Shown: positions 46,676 to 56,409, numbered from the stretch's first letter. The stretch: DNA of 57,487 nt from Massilia aquatica (GCF_011682045.1 NZ_VVIW01000036.1:1-57487), one strand, 5' to 3'. Notes: a model not told the origin generated them from the sequence alone. Made by a program: numbers and translations.

Positions 46676-48739
46676 CTATCGTTCGTCCCCGGCGCGCGCC
46701 GTGCCGATATGGCGCTGCAAGAATTTCTCGACCCGGCTCCAGAAGTCGATGCGGTTCTTCGGCAGCGACCAGCCATGCGCCTCTTCCTGGTACACCACCC
46801 ATTCGACGTCGGGATTGTGCTCCTTGAGCGCCTCGACGAACTTCTTGCCGTGGTACAGCGGCACGCGCCGGTCGACCGCGCCGTAGGCCAGCAGCACCGG
46901 CTGGCGGATGCGCGCGGCCTGCATCAGCGGCGAGGTGGCGCGCAACTGGACCGCATCCTTGACCGGATCGCCGATCAGGGCCGGCGCACCGTACTTCAGG
47001 TAGTCGCTGCTCATGTCGGAGGTAGAGCTCCAGTGCCCGGTGTAGAGCAGGTTGATGTCGGTCACGCCGACCCAGTTGATGCCGCATTGGTACAAGGCCG
47101 CGTCGTTCACCAGCCCCATCAGGGTGGCGTAGCCGCCGTAGCTGGCGCCGGCGATGCAGATGCGCTTGGGGTCGGCGATGCCTTCGGCGATGGCCCAGCG
47201 GGCGCCGTCGGCCAGATCGTCCTGCATCTTCAAGCCCCATTGTTTCCAGCCGGCGTGGTAGTGTGCCCTGCCGAAGCCGGTGCTGCCGCGAAATTCGGGT
47301 TCCAGCACCGCATAGCCGCGCGAGGCCAGGAACTGGCTGTCGGCCGACCAGCGCCATTCGCCGCCGCGCACCCAGGGGCCGCCGTGCACCAGCAGCACCA
47401 GCGGCAGCTTGTTGCCCCCACCGTTGCGTGCGCCGTTGGGTACGGTCAGCCAGGCCGGAATGGCCAGGCCATCGCGTGCCTTGTAGCGCACCGCTTCCTG
47501 CGCAGCCATCTGGGCCGGCACGATGCGTTCGTGCGTGCTGCCGACCGGGTTGAACTTGCCGGTGTCCACGTTGTACAGCAGGTAGCGCTCGGGCTGGCGG
47601 TCGGAATACGAGCGCACCAGCACCCAGGGCGCCTCGGCGCGGGCCGGCACCTCGACCAGGTTGACGGTGGCCGGCAGGGCGGCGTCGATGGCTTCCTGCA
47701 GGGTTTTCATCCTGGCGTCGAACCACACCGTCGCGCGCGCGTCGCTCAGGTAGCGCACGCCGAGCAGCTTGTCGCGCGTGGTGATCAGCTCGCCGCTGAA
47801 ATCGTAGTCGGCCAGCACCAACAGCGGCTCCGCGCTGATCTGCATGGTGCTCAGGTTGAAGGTATGCAGGGCCTGCTTGTCCTTGCCCCTGGCGCTCTTC
47901 ACGTACAGGGTGCCGTCGGGGGCGAAGGCCAGTGGCGTGAAGGTATCCTTGCCGCCCAGGTAGGCATCGAAGGCGGCGATCTCGCGCCATTGATTGTTGG
48001 CCGGGTCCAGGTACCAGGTGGTCTGGATATTCTTGTCGAGCGTGATGCAGATGCGCGGCTCGCCCTTGTGGTCGAGCAGCCACCCCATCGCCGGCCCGGG
48101 CCGGCGCACGGTTTCGCTGCGGCCGGTGACGGTATTGAGGCGCAGCAGGTTGACATGTTTCAGGTCTCCGTCCCCGTGCAAGCCTTCGCGCTTGGGATTG
48201 ATGACGTACACATCGTCCGAGTTTTGCGCACCGGTTTGTTCGACCAGGAAATGGTTGGCCGGCAAAATGTTGCTGCTTACGGCGCGGTCCTGCAAAAAGG
48301 ACGCGCTGGCCTGCACCAGCTGGCGGAATTTGGCGCCGTCGCGGTTGACCGCGTACAGGCCTGGCCAGTAGCGCTCGTCGCCCGGGCCGACGGTCTTGTC
48401 GGTGGTGTCGAGCACCAGGCGTTCGTTGTTGACCCACTGGAAATTGCCGACATCGCGGTCGCTGAAGCTGGCCGCCACCTTGACATCCCGGTTGGCCAGT
48501 TCGATCACGATCAGGCGGTCGCGCTGGTTGTCCTTGTTGTAGCGCACCGCAAGGAACTTGCCGTCGGGCGAGAGCGTGGCGGCGCTGAAGGCCGGGTTGT
48601 CGAAGAAGTCGGCCAGCGGCGGTGGCGCGGCAGGCGCGGCGGCGGCGGCGGCGCGCATCAAGAGGGCGCAGGCGCACAGGAAGGCGATGCGCAACAAGTG
48701 CAGTCGATACAGCAGTGGATGCGGCAGGTGGCCGGACAT
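46676..48739 (-). CDS. S9-family peptidase, copy 2
   Basis: Exported S9 serine peptidase of 687 residues, colinear with copy 1 throughout. It has a signal peptide (about 1-35), a beta-propeller (LSPDGKFLAVRYN; FQWVNNERLVLDTTDK) and an alpha/beta-hydrolase domain with Ser in GASYGGYATLMGLV, Asp in GAVDRRVPLYHG and His in EEAHGWSLP. Note the Asp motif has GAVD in place of copy 1's GGAD, and HG is preceded by Ala rather than Gly, small differences that may alter specificity. A 14-nt tandem repeat lies upstream. Confidence 0.92.
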   Translation of the reverse strand: MSGHLPHPLLYRLHLLRIAFLCACALLMRAAAAAAPAAPPPLADFFDNPAFSAATLSPDGKFLAVRYNKDNQRDRLIVIELANRDVKVAASFSDRDVGNFQWVNNERLVLDTTDKTVGPGDERYWPGLYAVNRDGAKFRQLVQASASFLQDRAVSSNILPANHFLVEQTGAQNSDDVYVINPKREGLHGDGDLKHVNLLRLNTVTGRSETVRRPGPAMGWLLDHKGEPRICITLDKNIQTTWYLDPANNQWREIAAFDAYLGGKDTFTPLAFAPDGTLYVKSARGKDKQALHTFNLSTMQISAEPLLVLADYDFSGELITTRDKLLGVRYLSDARATVWFDARMKTLQEAIDAALPATVNLVEVPARAEAPWVLVRSYSDRQPERYLLYNVDTGKFNPVGSTHERIVPAQMAAQEAVRYKARDGLAIPAWLTVPNGARNGGGNKLPLVLLVHGGPWVRGGEWRWSADSQFLASRGYAVLEPEFRGSTGFGRAHYHAGWKQWGLKMQDDLADGARWAIAEGIADPKRICIAGASYGGYATLMGLVNDAALYQCGINWVGVTDINLLYTGHWSSTSDMSSDYLKYGAPALIGDPVKDAVQLRATSPLMQAARIRQPVLLAYGAVDRRVPLYHGKKFVEALKEHNPDVEWVVYQEEAHGWSLPKNRIDFWSRVEKFLQRHIGTARAGDER

Positions 48740-48746
48740 AAGACCT

Positions 48747-48774
48747 CGCTTGTCGGAAGACGCTTGTCGGAAGA
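48747..48774. repeat. Two tandem 14-nt units
   Basis: CGCTTGTCGGAAGA occurs twice head to tail without mismatch, just upstream of the S9 copy 2 start codon. A perfect 7-bp GC dyad follows at about 48785-48799. Confidence 0.7.
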
Positions 48775-48876
48775 CGGCAATGCGCGGCGCAGCGCCGCCC
48801 AGCGATCAATCCTAGCGGCTTGGCCGCCCGGCTGCCAGCGCGTTTCGCGGCGCTGCGGCGTTGTTACGACAATTCG

Positions 48877-50916
48877 TCATTCGGGCGCGCGTACATGGTC
48901 GACCAGGCCGCGCGCGCGCGCATCCGGCGCGCGGGTAAGCAGGCTGGCGGCCACCAGCACCAGCAGCCCAGCCGGCACGCCGAACACTCCGGCCGACATC
49001 GGCGCGATGTGGAACCACTGGCCGGCCGCGCTGCCGCCGAGGATGGGATTGGTGTGCAGCATGTAGTACAGGCACACGCCGAAGCCGGCCGCCATGCCGG
49101 CCAGCGCGCCGGCGTGGTTGGCGCGCTTCCAGAACACGCCCAGCACCAGCGCCGGGAACAGGGTCGAGGCGGCCAGCGAAAACGCCGCGCCCACCAGCGA
49201 CAGGATGTCGGCTGGTTTTTGCGAGGCGGCGTAGGCGGCGATGAAGGCCACCGCCAGCAGCAGCAGCTTGGAAATGGTCACCCGCTTCTGGGTCGAGGCG
49301 CCGGGGTCGAGCACCTTGTAGTAAAAGTCGTGCGAGAGCGCGTTGGAAATGGCCAGCAGCAGGCCGTCGGCGGTCGACAGCGCCGCCGCCAGCCCGCCGG
49401 CCGCCACCAGGCCCGAGATCACGTACGGCAGGCCGCCGATTTCGGGCGTGGCCAGCACCAGCATGTCGCCGTCGATGGCGATTTCGGCCAGCTGCACAAT
49501 GCCGTCGCGGTTGATGTCGGCGATGCTGATCAGGGGATTGAGCTTGTCGACATTGGCCCAGTAGCCGATCCAGCTGGGCAGGTTGGAAAATTTGGTGCCG
49601 ACCAGCGCGCTGTACAGGTCGTACTTGATCAGCACCGCCAGCGCCGGGATCGACAGGTAGATGAGCAGGATGAAGAACAGGGTCCAGAACACCGACACGC
49701 GGGTGTCGTGCACCGAAGCGGTGGTGTAGGAGCGCATCAGGATGTGCGGCAGCGCGGCCGTGCCCAGCATCAGGCAGAACACCAGCGCCAGGAAGTTGTT
49801 GCGGCGGATGTCGGAGGCGGCGCGGTCGGCCCCGGGAAACGGCGTGGCGTGCGGCTGGGGCGGCCGGGAACGGGCCAGGTTGGCCGCGCGCGCCGTGCTC
49901 CACAGGCGCGCCGCTTCTTCGGCGCTCTTGGGATAGAGCACCAGCGCGCGTTCGGCGGCGCGGATTTCGCCCATGGTGGCGTTGCGCAGGCGCACCGCGT
50001 CAAGCCGGTGCTGCACCTGCTGGCGCCCCATGTCCCACGAGCCGGGCAGGGCCGCCGCCAGGGCGCCGTAGGCGGCGGCGCGCTGGGCGAAGATGGCGCG
50101 CACTTCGCGCTCGCGCGGGTCGCGCTCGAGTTCGGCTTCGCGCGCGGCCAGCTTGGGCATGACGGCGCCGTAGGCCACCTGCGGCACCGGATTGTCGGCA
50201 TGCTTGAGCGAGAGCCACATGGTGGGCAGCAGGAACGCCACCAGGATGATGATGTACTGCGCCACCTGGGTCCAGGTAATGGCGCGCATGCCGCCCAAAA
50301 ACGAGCACACCAAAATACTGGCCAGCCCGAGGAAAATCCCGACCGAAAAATCGACCCCGGTGAAGCGCGAGGCGATCAGCCCGACCGCGTAGATCTGCGC
50401 CACCACGTAGGTGAACGAGACGATGATGGTGGCGGCCACCGCCATCACCCGCACCGGCCCGCCGCGCCCGCCGGCGCCGCCGCCGTAGCGCGCCGCCAGG
50501 AAGTCGGGGATGGTGTACTGGGCGAACTTGCGCAGGTAGGGCGCGATCAGCAGCGCCACCAGGCAATAGCCGCCGGTCCAGCCCATGATGTAGGCCAGGC
50601 CGTCGAAGCCGTGCAGGTACAGCCCGCCGGCCAGGCTGATGAAGCTGGCCGCCGAAATCCAGTCGGCGGCGGTGGCCATGCCGTTGAACAGGGCCGGCAC
50701 GCGCCGTCCGGCCACATAGTATTCGGTCACGTTCGAGGTGCGGCTGATCACGCCGATGGCGGCGTACAGCACGATGGTGGCGAACATATACAGGTAGCCG
50801 AGCCAGACGCGCGGCATGCCTTCGCGCTCGAGCAGGGCCAGCGAGACGATGAAGGCGACAAAGCAGACCGTGAACCACAGGTAATAGCGGCTCAGGCGCC
50901 GGAACGCGGCGCTCAT
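48877..50916 (-). CDS. Sodium:solute symporter (SSS family)
   Basis: Inner-membrane Na+-coupled carrier of 679 residues with about 13 hydrophobic helices. The motifs TEYYVAGRRVPALFNGMATAADWISAASF and GWTGGYCLVALLIAPYLRKFAQYTIPDFLAARY match the VC_2705-type branch, which pairs with a DUF4212 small subunit. A hydrophilic insert (about residues 250-370) sits between helices. GGVI-type substrate residues are not diagnostic; acetate or another short carboxylate is likely. Its start overlaps the DUF4212 stop by four bases. Substrate remains unproven. Confidence 0.9.
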   Translation of the reverse strand: MSAAFRRLSRYYLWFTVCFVAFIVSLALLEREGMPRVWLGYLYMFATIVLYAAIGVISRTSNVTEYYVAGRRVPALFNGMATAADWISAASFISLAGGLYLHGFDGLAYIMGWTGGYCLVALLIAPYLRKFAQYTIPDFLAARYGGGAGGRGGPVRVMAVAATIIVSFTYVVAQIYAVGLIASRFTGVDFSVGIFLGLASILVCSFLGGMRAITWTQVAQYIIILVAFLLPTMWLSLKHADNPVPQVAYGAVMPKLAAREAELERDPREREVRAIFAQRAAAYGALAAALPGSWDMGRQQVQHRLDAVRLRNATMGEIRAAERALVLYPKSAEEAARLWSTARAANLARSRPPQPHATPFPGADRAASDIRRNNFLALVFCLMLGTAALPHILMRSYTTASVHDTRVSVFWTLFFILLIYLSIPALAVLIKYDLYSALVGTKFSNLPSWIGYWANVDKLNPLISIADINRDGIVQLAEIAIDGDMLVLATPEIGGLPYVISGLVAAGGLAAALSTADGLLLAISNALSHDFYYKVLDPGASTQKRVTISKLLLLAVAFIAAYAASQKPADILSLVGAAFSLAASTLFPALVLGVFWKRANHAGALAGMAAGFGVCLYYMLHTNPILGGSAAGQWFHIAPMSAGVFGVPAGLLVLVAASLLTRAPDARARGLVDHVRAPE

Positions 50917-51227
50917 GAGGCGGCCTCCGGTGCGTCTTTCAGGCGTGCCAGGAAACGCCGGTCGGCGCGCCGCATGGCCAGCACGTAGGCGCCGAGGATG
51001 GCCAGGTACACCAGCGAGGCGCCCTGGGCGGCCAGGTAGAACGGCAGCGGCCAGCCGGCCAGCGACCAGGCGGCCAGTTCGCGCGCGAAAAACACGGTGC
51101 AAAAACCGGTCGCCAGCCACACCAGCAGCAGGATGGCGGTGATGCGGCGGGTGCGGCGCCAGTGCGCGCGGCGCGCGGCCACCAGGCGGCGCCGCTGCGC
51201 GGCCACCGAGTCGAGGGCTGCCGGCAT
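50913..51227 (-). CDS. DUF4212 symporter small subunit
   Basis: A 104-residue protein with two hydrophobic helices (about 30-50 and 62-85), carrying ILLLVWLATGFCTVFFA and GWPLPFYLAAQGASLVYLAILG, which are characteristic of the sodium/substrate symporter small subunit family DUF4212. It starts at an ATG that shares one base with the histidine-kinase stop (TGATG) and overlaps the symporter start. It is likely part of a two-component transporter. Confidence 0.9.
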   Translation of the reverse strand: MPAALDSVAAQRRRLVAARRAHWRRTRRITAILLLVWLATGFCTVFFARELAAWSLAGWPLPFYLAAQGASLVYLAILGAYVLAMRRADRRFLARLKDAPEAAS

Positions 51228-52753
51228 CAGGCGTCGTCCTCGTCGGTGATGCGCGGCGGCGGGAATGTCAGGCGGAACAGGCAGCCGGGCAATTTTTTCT
51301 GTCCGCTGCGCGGGTTGTTGAAAATGTCGACCTCGGCCCCGTGCTGCTGGGCGATCTCGCGCACGATGGCCAGGCCGAGGCCGCTGCCGGGCGCGCTGTT
51401 GCCGAGGATGCGGTAGAAGCGTTCGAACACGTGGGCGCGCTCGGCCGGGGCGATGCCGGGGCCGCTGTCTTCCACTTCCAGGATCGCCAGTTCAGCGTCG
51501 CGCCGCACCCGCACCGTCACGCTGCCGCCGGCCGGGGTGTAGCGCAGGGCGTTGTCGATCAGGTTCGAGAGCATTTCGCGCAGCATCATCGCGTTGGCGG
51601 CGATATGCACCGGCTGGTCCGGCTGCTCGAAGCCGAGGTCGATGCGCTGCGCGAACGAGGCTTGCACCCAGTCCTGCACGGTGTCGCGCGCGCTCTCGCG
51701 CAGGTCCAGCTGTTCGTAGGCGAGACCCGCGTTGGGCTGGTTTTCGGCGCGCGCCAGGGCCAAGAGCTGGTTGACCAGGCGCGTGGCTGACTCGGAACTC
51801 TTGGCCAGTTGCTCGAGCGAGCGGCGGATTTCTTCGGGGTCGCGCTGGCGCAGCGCCAGTTCGGACTGCATGCGCATGCCGGCCAGCGGGGTTTTCATCT
51901 GGTGGGCGGCGTCGGCGATGAAGCGTTTTTGCATTTCGATGGTTTGCGACAGGCGCTCCAGCATATCGTTGAGGGACCCGACCAGCGGCGAGATTTCTTC
52001 CGGCACCTGGCGCGAATCGATCGGCGACAGATCGTCCGGACGGCGCGCGCGTATGCGTTCCTGCAACTGCGCCAGCGGCGAGAGGCCGCGCGCCAGGGCG
52101 AACCAGACCAGGGCCAGCACGATCGGCAAGATGATGAACTGGGGCAGAATCACGCCCTTGATGATTTCGTTGGCCAGCTGGGCGCGCTTGTCCAGGGTTT
52201 CGGCCACCTGCACCAGGGCCGCCCAGGGCTCGTCGCCGCGTTTGGCCAGCGGGCGCAGGTTGACGTAGGAAAAGGCGATGCGCACCGGCGTGCCGTGCAT
52301 CAGTTCATTGCGGAAATGCACGCGGCCGTTGCGCAGGCGCTCGTCATCCGCCGGCAGCGGCAGGTCGCGGTCGCCGTCGATGTGCTCGCGGCGCGGACCG
52401 GTGATCTGGATGAACACCTGGTCCACATCGTCGGCGCGCAGGATGTCGCGCGCGCTGCCGGGCAGGCGCGAGAGCACCTTGCCGTCGACTTCGCGCACCT
52501 GCTGGGCCAGCACGGTGATGCTGTCTTCCAGCGCATGGTCGAAGGGCTGGTTGGCGATCGACTTGGCCACCAGGTAGGTGATGGCGATACTCATCGGCCA
52601 CAGCAGCAGCAGGGGCGCCAGCATCCAGTCGAGGATTTCGCCGAACAGGGAATGCTGGATGTTTTCTTCGAGTTCGGCGCCGGGCGGCACATACAGGGTA
52701 TCGAGGGCGTCCGGGGCATCCGGCGGCGCCAGGGCGGCGTCGCGCACGCTCAC
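51227..52753 (-). CDS. Sensor histidine kinase of transport operon
   Basis: Membrane sensor of 508 residues. A first transmembrane helix (about 45-65) precedes an extracytoplasmic sensor region (about 66-205), then a second helix (near 210-230), a HAMP-like linker (residues about 230-280), the phosphoacceptor helix with FIADAAHQMKTPLAGM, and an ATPase domain with DNALRYTPAGG, DSGPGIAPAE and GSGLGLAIVREIAQQHG. It has a TctE/QseC-type layout. It starts at a GTG overlapping the response-regulator stop. It controls, or is controlled with, the adjacent symporter by position. Confidence 0.93.
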   Translation of the reverse strand: MSVRDAALAPPDAPDALDTLYVPPGAELEENIQHSLFGEILDWMLAPLLLLWPMSIAITYLVAKSIANQPFDHALEDSITVLAQQVREVDGKVLSRLPGSARDILRADDVDQVFIQITGPRREHIDGDRDLPLPADDERLRNGRVHFRNELMHGTPVRIAFSYVNLRPLAKRGDEPWAALVQVAETLDKRAQLANEIIKGVILPQFIILPIVLALVWFALARGLSPLAQLQERIRARRPDDLSPIDSRQVPEEISPLVGSLNDMLERLSQTIEMQKRFIADAAHQMKTPLAGMRMQSELALRQRDPEEIRRSLEQLAKSSESATRLVNQLLALARAENQPNAGLAYEQLDLRESARDTVQDWVQASFAQRIDLGFEQPDQPVHIAANAMMLREMLSNLIDNALRYTPAGGSVTVRVRRDAELAILEVEDSGPGIAPAERAHVFERFYRILGNSAPGSGLGLAIVREIAQQHGAEVDIFNNPRSGQKKLPGCLFRLTFPPPRITDEDDA

Positions 52754-53460
52754 TTCGATGCCACGCCCGTGTCTGGCGTGGGGCGGCCGGGATCAAGGAA
52801 TTTTTCCAGGCAGTAGCCCAGCCCGCGCACGGTGGCGATGCGCACCCCGCCCACCTCGATTTTCTTGCGCAGGCGGTGCACGTAGACTTCGATGGCGTTG
52901 TTCGACACTTCCTCGCCCCATTCGCATAAATGGTCGACCAGCTGTTCCTTCGACACCAGGCGCCCGGCGCGCGCCAGCAAAATCTCGAGCAGGCCCAGCT
53001 CGCGCGCCGACAGGTCCAGCATCTGGTCGTTGATATAGGCGCTGCGGCCGACCTGGTCGTAGGCCAGCGGGCCATGGCGCACCACCGCCGCGCCGCCGCC
53101 GGCGCCGCGCCGGGTCAGGGCGCGCACGCGCGCTTCGAGTTCGGACAGGGCGAACGGCTTGGCCATGTAATCGTCGGCGCCCAGGTCGAGCCCGTTGACG
53201 CGCTGCTCGATCGAATCGGCCGCAGTGAGGATCAGCACCGGCAGGAGCGACGCGCGCGCGCGCAGGCGGCGCAGCACTTCCAGTCCGGACAGGCGCGGCA
53301 AGCCCAGGTCGAGGATCAAGAGGTCGAATTCCTGGGTGGACAGGGCGGTATCGGCCTCCTGTCCGTTCTTCACACAATCGATGGCGTAGCCCGACTGGCG
53401 CAAGGAGCGCGTCAATCCATCGGCAAGCACGCTATCATCTTCGGCAAGTAAAATACGCAT
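52750..53460 (-). CDS. OmpR-family response regulator
   Basis: A 236-residue DNA-binding regulator. The receiver domain (about 1-115) has acidic residues LAEDD, phospho-Asp in LLILDLGLP and the Lys in DDYMAKPFALSELEARVRAL. The winged-helix domain (about 140-225) has LSARELGLLEILL and SNNAIEVYVHRLRKKI. It is the first gene of the regulator-kinase-DUF4212-symporter operon and partner of the overlapping kinase. Confidence 0.95.
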   Translation of the reverse strand: MRILLAEDDSVLADGLTRSLRQSGYAIDCVKNGQEADTALSTQEFDLLILDLGLPRLSGLEVLRRLRARASLLPVLILTAADSIEQRVNGLDLGADDYMAKPFALSELEARVRALTRRGAGGGAAVVRHGPLAYDQVGRSAYINDQMLDLSARELGLLEILLARAGRLVSKEQLVDHLCEWGEEVSNNAIEVYVHRLRKKIEVGGVRIATVRGLGYCLEKFLDPGRPTPDTGVASK

Positions 53461-53544
53461 CTGGGCACCGGGACGTCTAATTAAGGCTATTGTGTTTCAT
53501 TTGCCGCAACGCCGGGAATTTTTTTGAAATCGGGCGTGTGGCGC

Positions 53545-53574
53545 TTGCACAAACCACTGTTTATTTGTACAGTA
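53545..53574 (+). promoter_or_regulatory. recA promoter with LexA (SOS) box
   Basis: TTGCAC (-35, 53545-53550) and TACAGT (-10, 53568-53573) are 17 bp apart. CTGTTTATTTGTACAG (53557-53572) fits the LexA pattern CTGT-N8-ACAG exactly, and the flanking CA/TA bases fit the 20-bp consensus. The box covers the spacer and -10, so LexA would repress directly. Confidence 0.88.
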
Positions 53575-53633
53575 CTGCCTGTGACGTGACATCCGCCCTT
53601 GATCTGGACCACTCTCTGGACTGAAAGAAAGTT

Positions 53634-54716
53634 ATGGACGATAAAAAAACCGTATTAAATGCTGGCGAGAAGGGCAAAGCGCTGGCCGCTGCCCTCGCGC
53701 AGATTGAAAAGCAGTTCGGCAAGGGCTCCGTCATGCGCATGGACGCCAATGCGCCAGTTGAAGATGTGCAGGTCGTCTCGACCGGCTCGCTCGGCCTGGA
53801 CATCGCGCTCGGCGTGGGTGGCCTGCCGCGCGGCCGCGTGGTCGAGATCTACGGTCCTGAGTCGTCGGGTAAAACCACCCTGACCCTGCAGACCATCGCG
53901 CAAATGCAAAAACTGGGCGGCACCTGCGCCTTTATCGATGCCGAGCACGCGCTCGACGTTGGTTACGCCCAAAAACTGGGCATCAACCTGTCCGAACTGC
54001 TCATTTCGCAGCCGGACACGGGTGAACAGGCACTGGAAATCACCGATGCGCTGGTGCGTTCGGGCAGCGTCGACCTGGTAGTGATCGACTCGGTCGCAGC
54101 GCTCACGCCGCGCGCCGAGATCGAAGGCGACATGGGCGACTCGCTGCCGGGTTTGCAGGCACGTTTGATGTCCCAGGCGCTGCGCAAGCTGACCGGTTCG
54201 ATCAACCGCACCAACACCCTGGTGATTTTCATTAACCAGATCCGCATGAAAATCGGCGTCATGTTCGGCAGCCCGGAAACCACTACCGGTGGTAACGCGC
54301 TCAAGTTCTACGCCTCCGTGCGCCTAGACATCCGCCGTACCGGTTCGATCAAATCCGGCGACGAAGTCATCGGTAACGAAACCAAGGTCAAGGTCGTCAA
54401 GAACAAGATCGCGCCACCATTCAAGGAAGCCCACTTCGACATTCTTTATGGCGAAGGCACGTCGCGCGAAGGCGAGATTTTGGATCTGGGTGCGGATAAC
54501 AAGATCGTCGAGAAGTCGGGTTCCTGGTACAGCTATAACGGCGAACGTATCGGCCAGGGTAAGGATAATGCGCGTATTTACCTCAAGGAGCGTCCGGCTC
54601 TGGCGCGCGAGATCGAAAACAAGGTCCGCGTCGCCCTCGGCGTGCGCGAACTGCCGCCAGTCGGTGGCGAAGAGCCTGCTGTCAAGCCGGCCAAGCTGAA
54701 GGCAGTCCCCGAGTAA
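53634..54716 (+). CDS. recA: Recombinase RecA
   Basis: Forms ATP-dependent filaments on single-stranded DNA for homologous recombination and for LexA self-cleavage. The 360-residue protein has Walker [10 protein letters not shown] (74-82), the helix after it with the [10 protein letters not shown] context, Walker [11 protein letters not shown], loop L1 region [23 protein letters not shown] (with conserved Met-Gly-Asp), and loop L2 in [27 protein letters not shown], each listed only as landmarks. A GAAAG Shine-Dalgarno-like run precedes the ATG. recX follows after 15 bp. Confidence 0.99.
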   Translation: MDDKKTVLNAGEKGKALAAALAQIEKQFGKGSVMRMDANAPVEDVQVVSTGSLGLDIALGVGGLPRGRVVEIYGPESSGKTTLTLQTIAQMQKLGGTCAFIDAEHALDVGYAQKLGINLSELLISQPDTGEQALEITDALVRSGSVDLVVIDSVAALTPRAEIEGDMGDSLPGLQARLMSQALRKLTGSINRTNTLVIFINQIRMKIGVMFGSPETTTGGNALKFYASVRLDIRRTGSIKSGDEVIGNETKVKVVKNKIAPPFKEAHFDILYGEGTSREGEILDLGADNKIVEKSGSWYSYNGERIGQGKDNARIYLKERPALAREIENKVRVALGVRELPPVGGEEPAVKPAKLKAVPE

Positions 54717-54731
54717 TCGGCGGGTTTGGCG

Positions 54732-55187
54732 ATGGCAGCACCCCAACTGAGCCTGAAAGGCCGTGCCCTGCGCTATCTCTCGATGCGCGAGCACAGCCGG
54801 CTCGAGCTGGGGCGCAAGCTGGCGCGCCATGCGGAGGAGGGTGAGGATGTCGACGCCCTTCTCGATTTTTTAGAGAAAAACAACTGGCTGTCGCAGGAAC
54901 GGTTTTCCGAATCCCTGATTCACCGCCGCTCTGCGCGCTTCGGCAACAGCCGCATCATGGCCGAGCTGCAAAGTCACGGTGTCAAGGGCGAAGCCTTGCA
55001 GGAACTCAAGGCGGGTCTTGCCGACAGCGAGATGGCGCGCGCCCGCGAAGTGTGGGAGCGCAAGTACGGCACGGTGGCGAGCGATCCCGCCGAGCGCAAC
55101 AAGCAGATGCGGTTCTTGATGCAGCGCGGGTTTTCGCAGCGCGCGGTCAAGGCGGCGATGCAGGGGCGCGATCCGGATGATGACTGA
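54732..55187 (+). CDS. recX: Regulatory protein RecX
   Basis: Binds RecA filaments and limits their activity. The 151-residue protein has three-helix RecX repeats: [64 protein letters not shown] and [16 protein letters not shown] (positions about 8-33, 44-83 and 130-146). The start is taken at ATG 54732 rather than the in-frame TTG six bases earlier. Cotranscription with recA is likely. In related genomes the sucCD genes often follow; here AT-richer accessory DNA does. Confidence 0.94.
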   Translation: MAAPQLSLKGRALRYLSMREHSRLELGRKLARHAEEGEDVDALLDFLEKNNWLSQERFSESLIHRRSARFGNSRIMAELQSHGVKGEALQELKAGLADSEMARAREVWERKYGTVASDPAERNKQMRFLMQRGFSQRAVKAAMQGRDPDDD

Positions 55188-55299
55188 GTTGATCCGGCTG
55201 ATGAGTACCTATTATTCCTAAATAATATATTCCGTTGTTTACGGGTGGTTGTTACAAGTGCGCCGCAACGCTGGCGCCACGTCTGTGGGCTACGCCCTT

Positions 55300-55389
55300 G
55301 GGCGGAAAAGCGGAGCGCCTTTCGCCGTATGCCGGGCTAGTACGCCTGTCATACTCCTCAACGGTGGAAGGCGCTGCGCTTTTCCGCCC
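55300..55389. repeat. REP-like long inverted repeat downstream of recX
   Basis: GGGCGGAAAAGCG... (55300-55323) and its near reverse complement (55366-55389) match at 22 of 24 positions across a 42-nt spacer. The GGGCGGA/TCCGCCC ends resemble dispersed extragenic palindromes of Burkholderiales. The 582-bp gap between recX and the next ORF holds this element and no convincing gene. Confidence 0.6.
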
Positions 55390-55769
55390 TGTCTGTTTCC
55401 TCTTCCACCTCTTGCATTCATCGACATCGGCGGTTCTGCCTGCGTCGATGCACTTGGTGCGCTATGTCCGCACCCCGCTGAAGCTAGTCGCGAGTACGCC
55501 AACTTTCCAAGCAGGCCACGCATCGAGCAGACATGCCATCTTTCGGGCCAGCGCGAGGACGGAGATTCTGCGTACGCGGGAACAGCAGGACACATTTGAT
55601 GCAACTGCCAGTCCACATGACTGGTACGAAGAATGTGTCAAAATAGAAAATTATGTGTGTCGCCACTGCCAAGACAGTTCGCTTCAGCATTTTTTGATCG
55701 CGTTTTTGTCGCGCAGGTGGGGCGTAAGCGGCCCGCAACAAGGTAGCACCTGGAGCATCAGGATAAAAG

Positions 55770-56129
55770 ATGGCTAAACAACTGACCAAAGGCGCGCTGA
55801 TCCTCCTCTCCTTGCTCAGCGTATTGTGTGCGTCCATTTGGTATGCGAACGCGAGTGCTGAAAAAGAAGCTTGGAATTTTTGCGAACGCATGCCATTGGG
55901 TTCGGATATTCATTCTGAAATTGAAAAATTCGAGAAGGATATCGGCTACCATAAAGTACCCGGAGGAAGGGTCTCTGCCAGTCACTATGGTTTTCCCGAA
56001 GCGGGTTTTGCCAACAACAAGCACACCTTCATTTTCAAAGGCTTCATGCTGGACAAGGCATATTGCGATGTTTCCCTCACTGACGATGGAAAAATCATAG
56101 GGAAAAATTCATTCATCCAATACGACTAG
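55770..56129 (+). CDS. Small membrane-anchored or secreted protein, unknown
   Basis: A 119-residue protein with one N-terminal hydrophobic segment (about 8-27, GALILLSLLSVLCASIWYA) and a soluble domain with two Cys (NFCERM and AYCDVS) that could pair outside the cytoplasm. AGGATAAAAG precedes the ATG. Base composition is much lower in GC than in core genes. No family recognised; size and context would suit an immunity or accessory protein. Confidence 0.6.
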   Translation: MAKQLTKGALILLSLLSVLCASIWYANASAEKEAWNFCERMPLGSDIHSEIEKFEKDIGYHKVPGGRVSASHYGFPEAGFANNKHTFIFKGFMLDKAYCDVSLTDDGKIIGKNSFIQYD

Positions 56130-56362
56130 GAGGACGAAAGCTGTTTTTCATTTGGTCGAGAACTTTTCCACGCCTTTTGACGTTCAAGGAGAGGCCATGC
56201 AGTTCCAGTTGACCTCGACCGTTCCTGTTTGTGCGGTACGACTGTCCGATATATATTTTTTCGTCGGCACTGAGCATCTCACCCGCTGCGTGGCAGGGTA
56301 AGGCGCCCGACCAATGGTGAGCAAGTGTGACTACGTATGCGGTGTGCAACGTTGTAATACAC

Positions 56363-56409
56363 TTTGCCTGCAAGACGGCCTGCGAAAAAAGAGGAGACGG
56401 CTTGTGATG
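56363..56409 (+). repeat. 47-nt direct repeat, copy 1
   Basis: Matches 57284-57330 over 47 positions with about five mismatches, the last 26 bases being identical. The identical core contains AAAAAAGAGGAGACGG. The 360-bp gap from 56130 to 56490 holds this repeat and no convincing gene. Confidence 0.75.

Noticed and set aside
55235-55777. 180-codon plus-strand frame after recX
   Set aside because: It runs through the REP-like inverted repeat and has no homologous-looking segment or ribosome-binding site.
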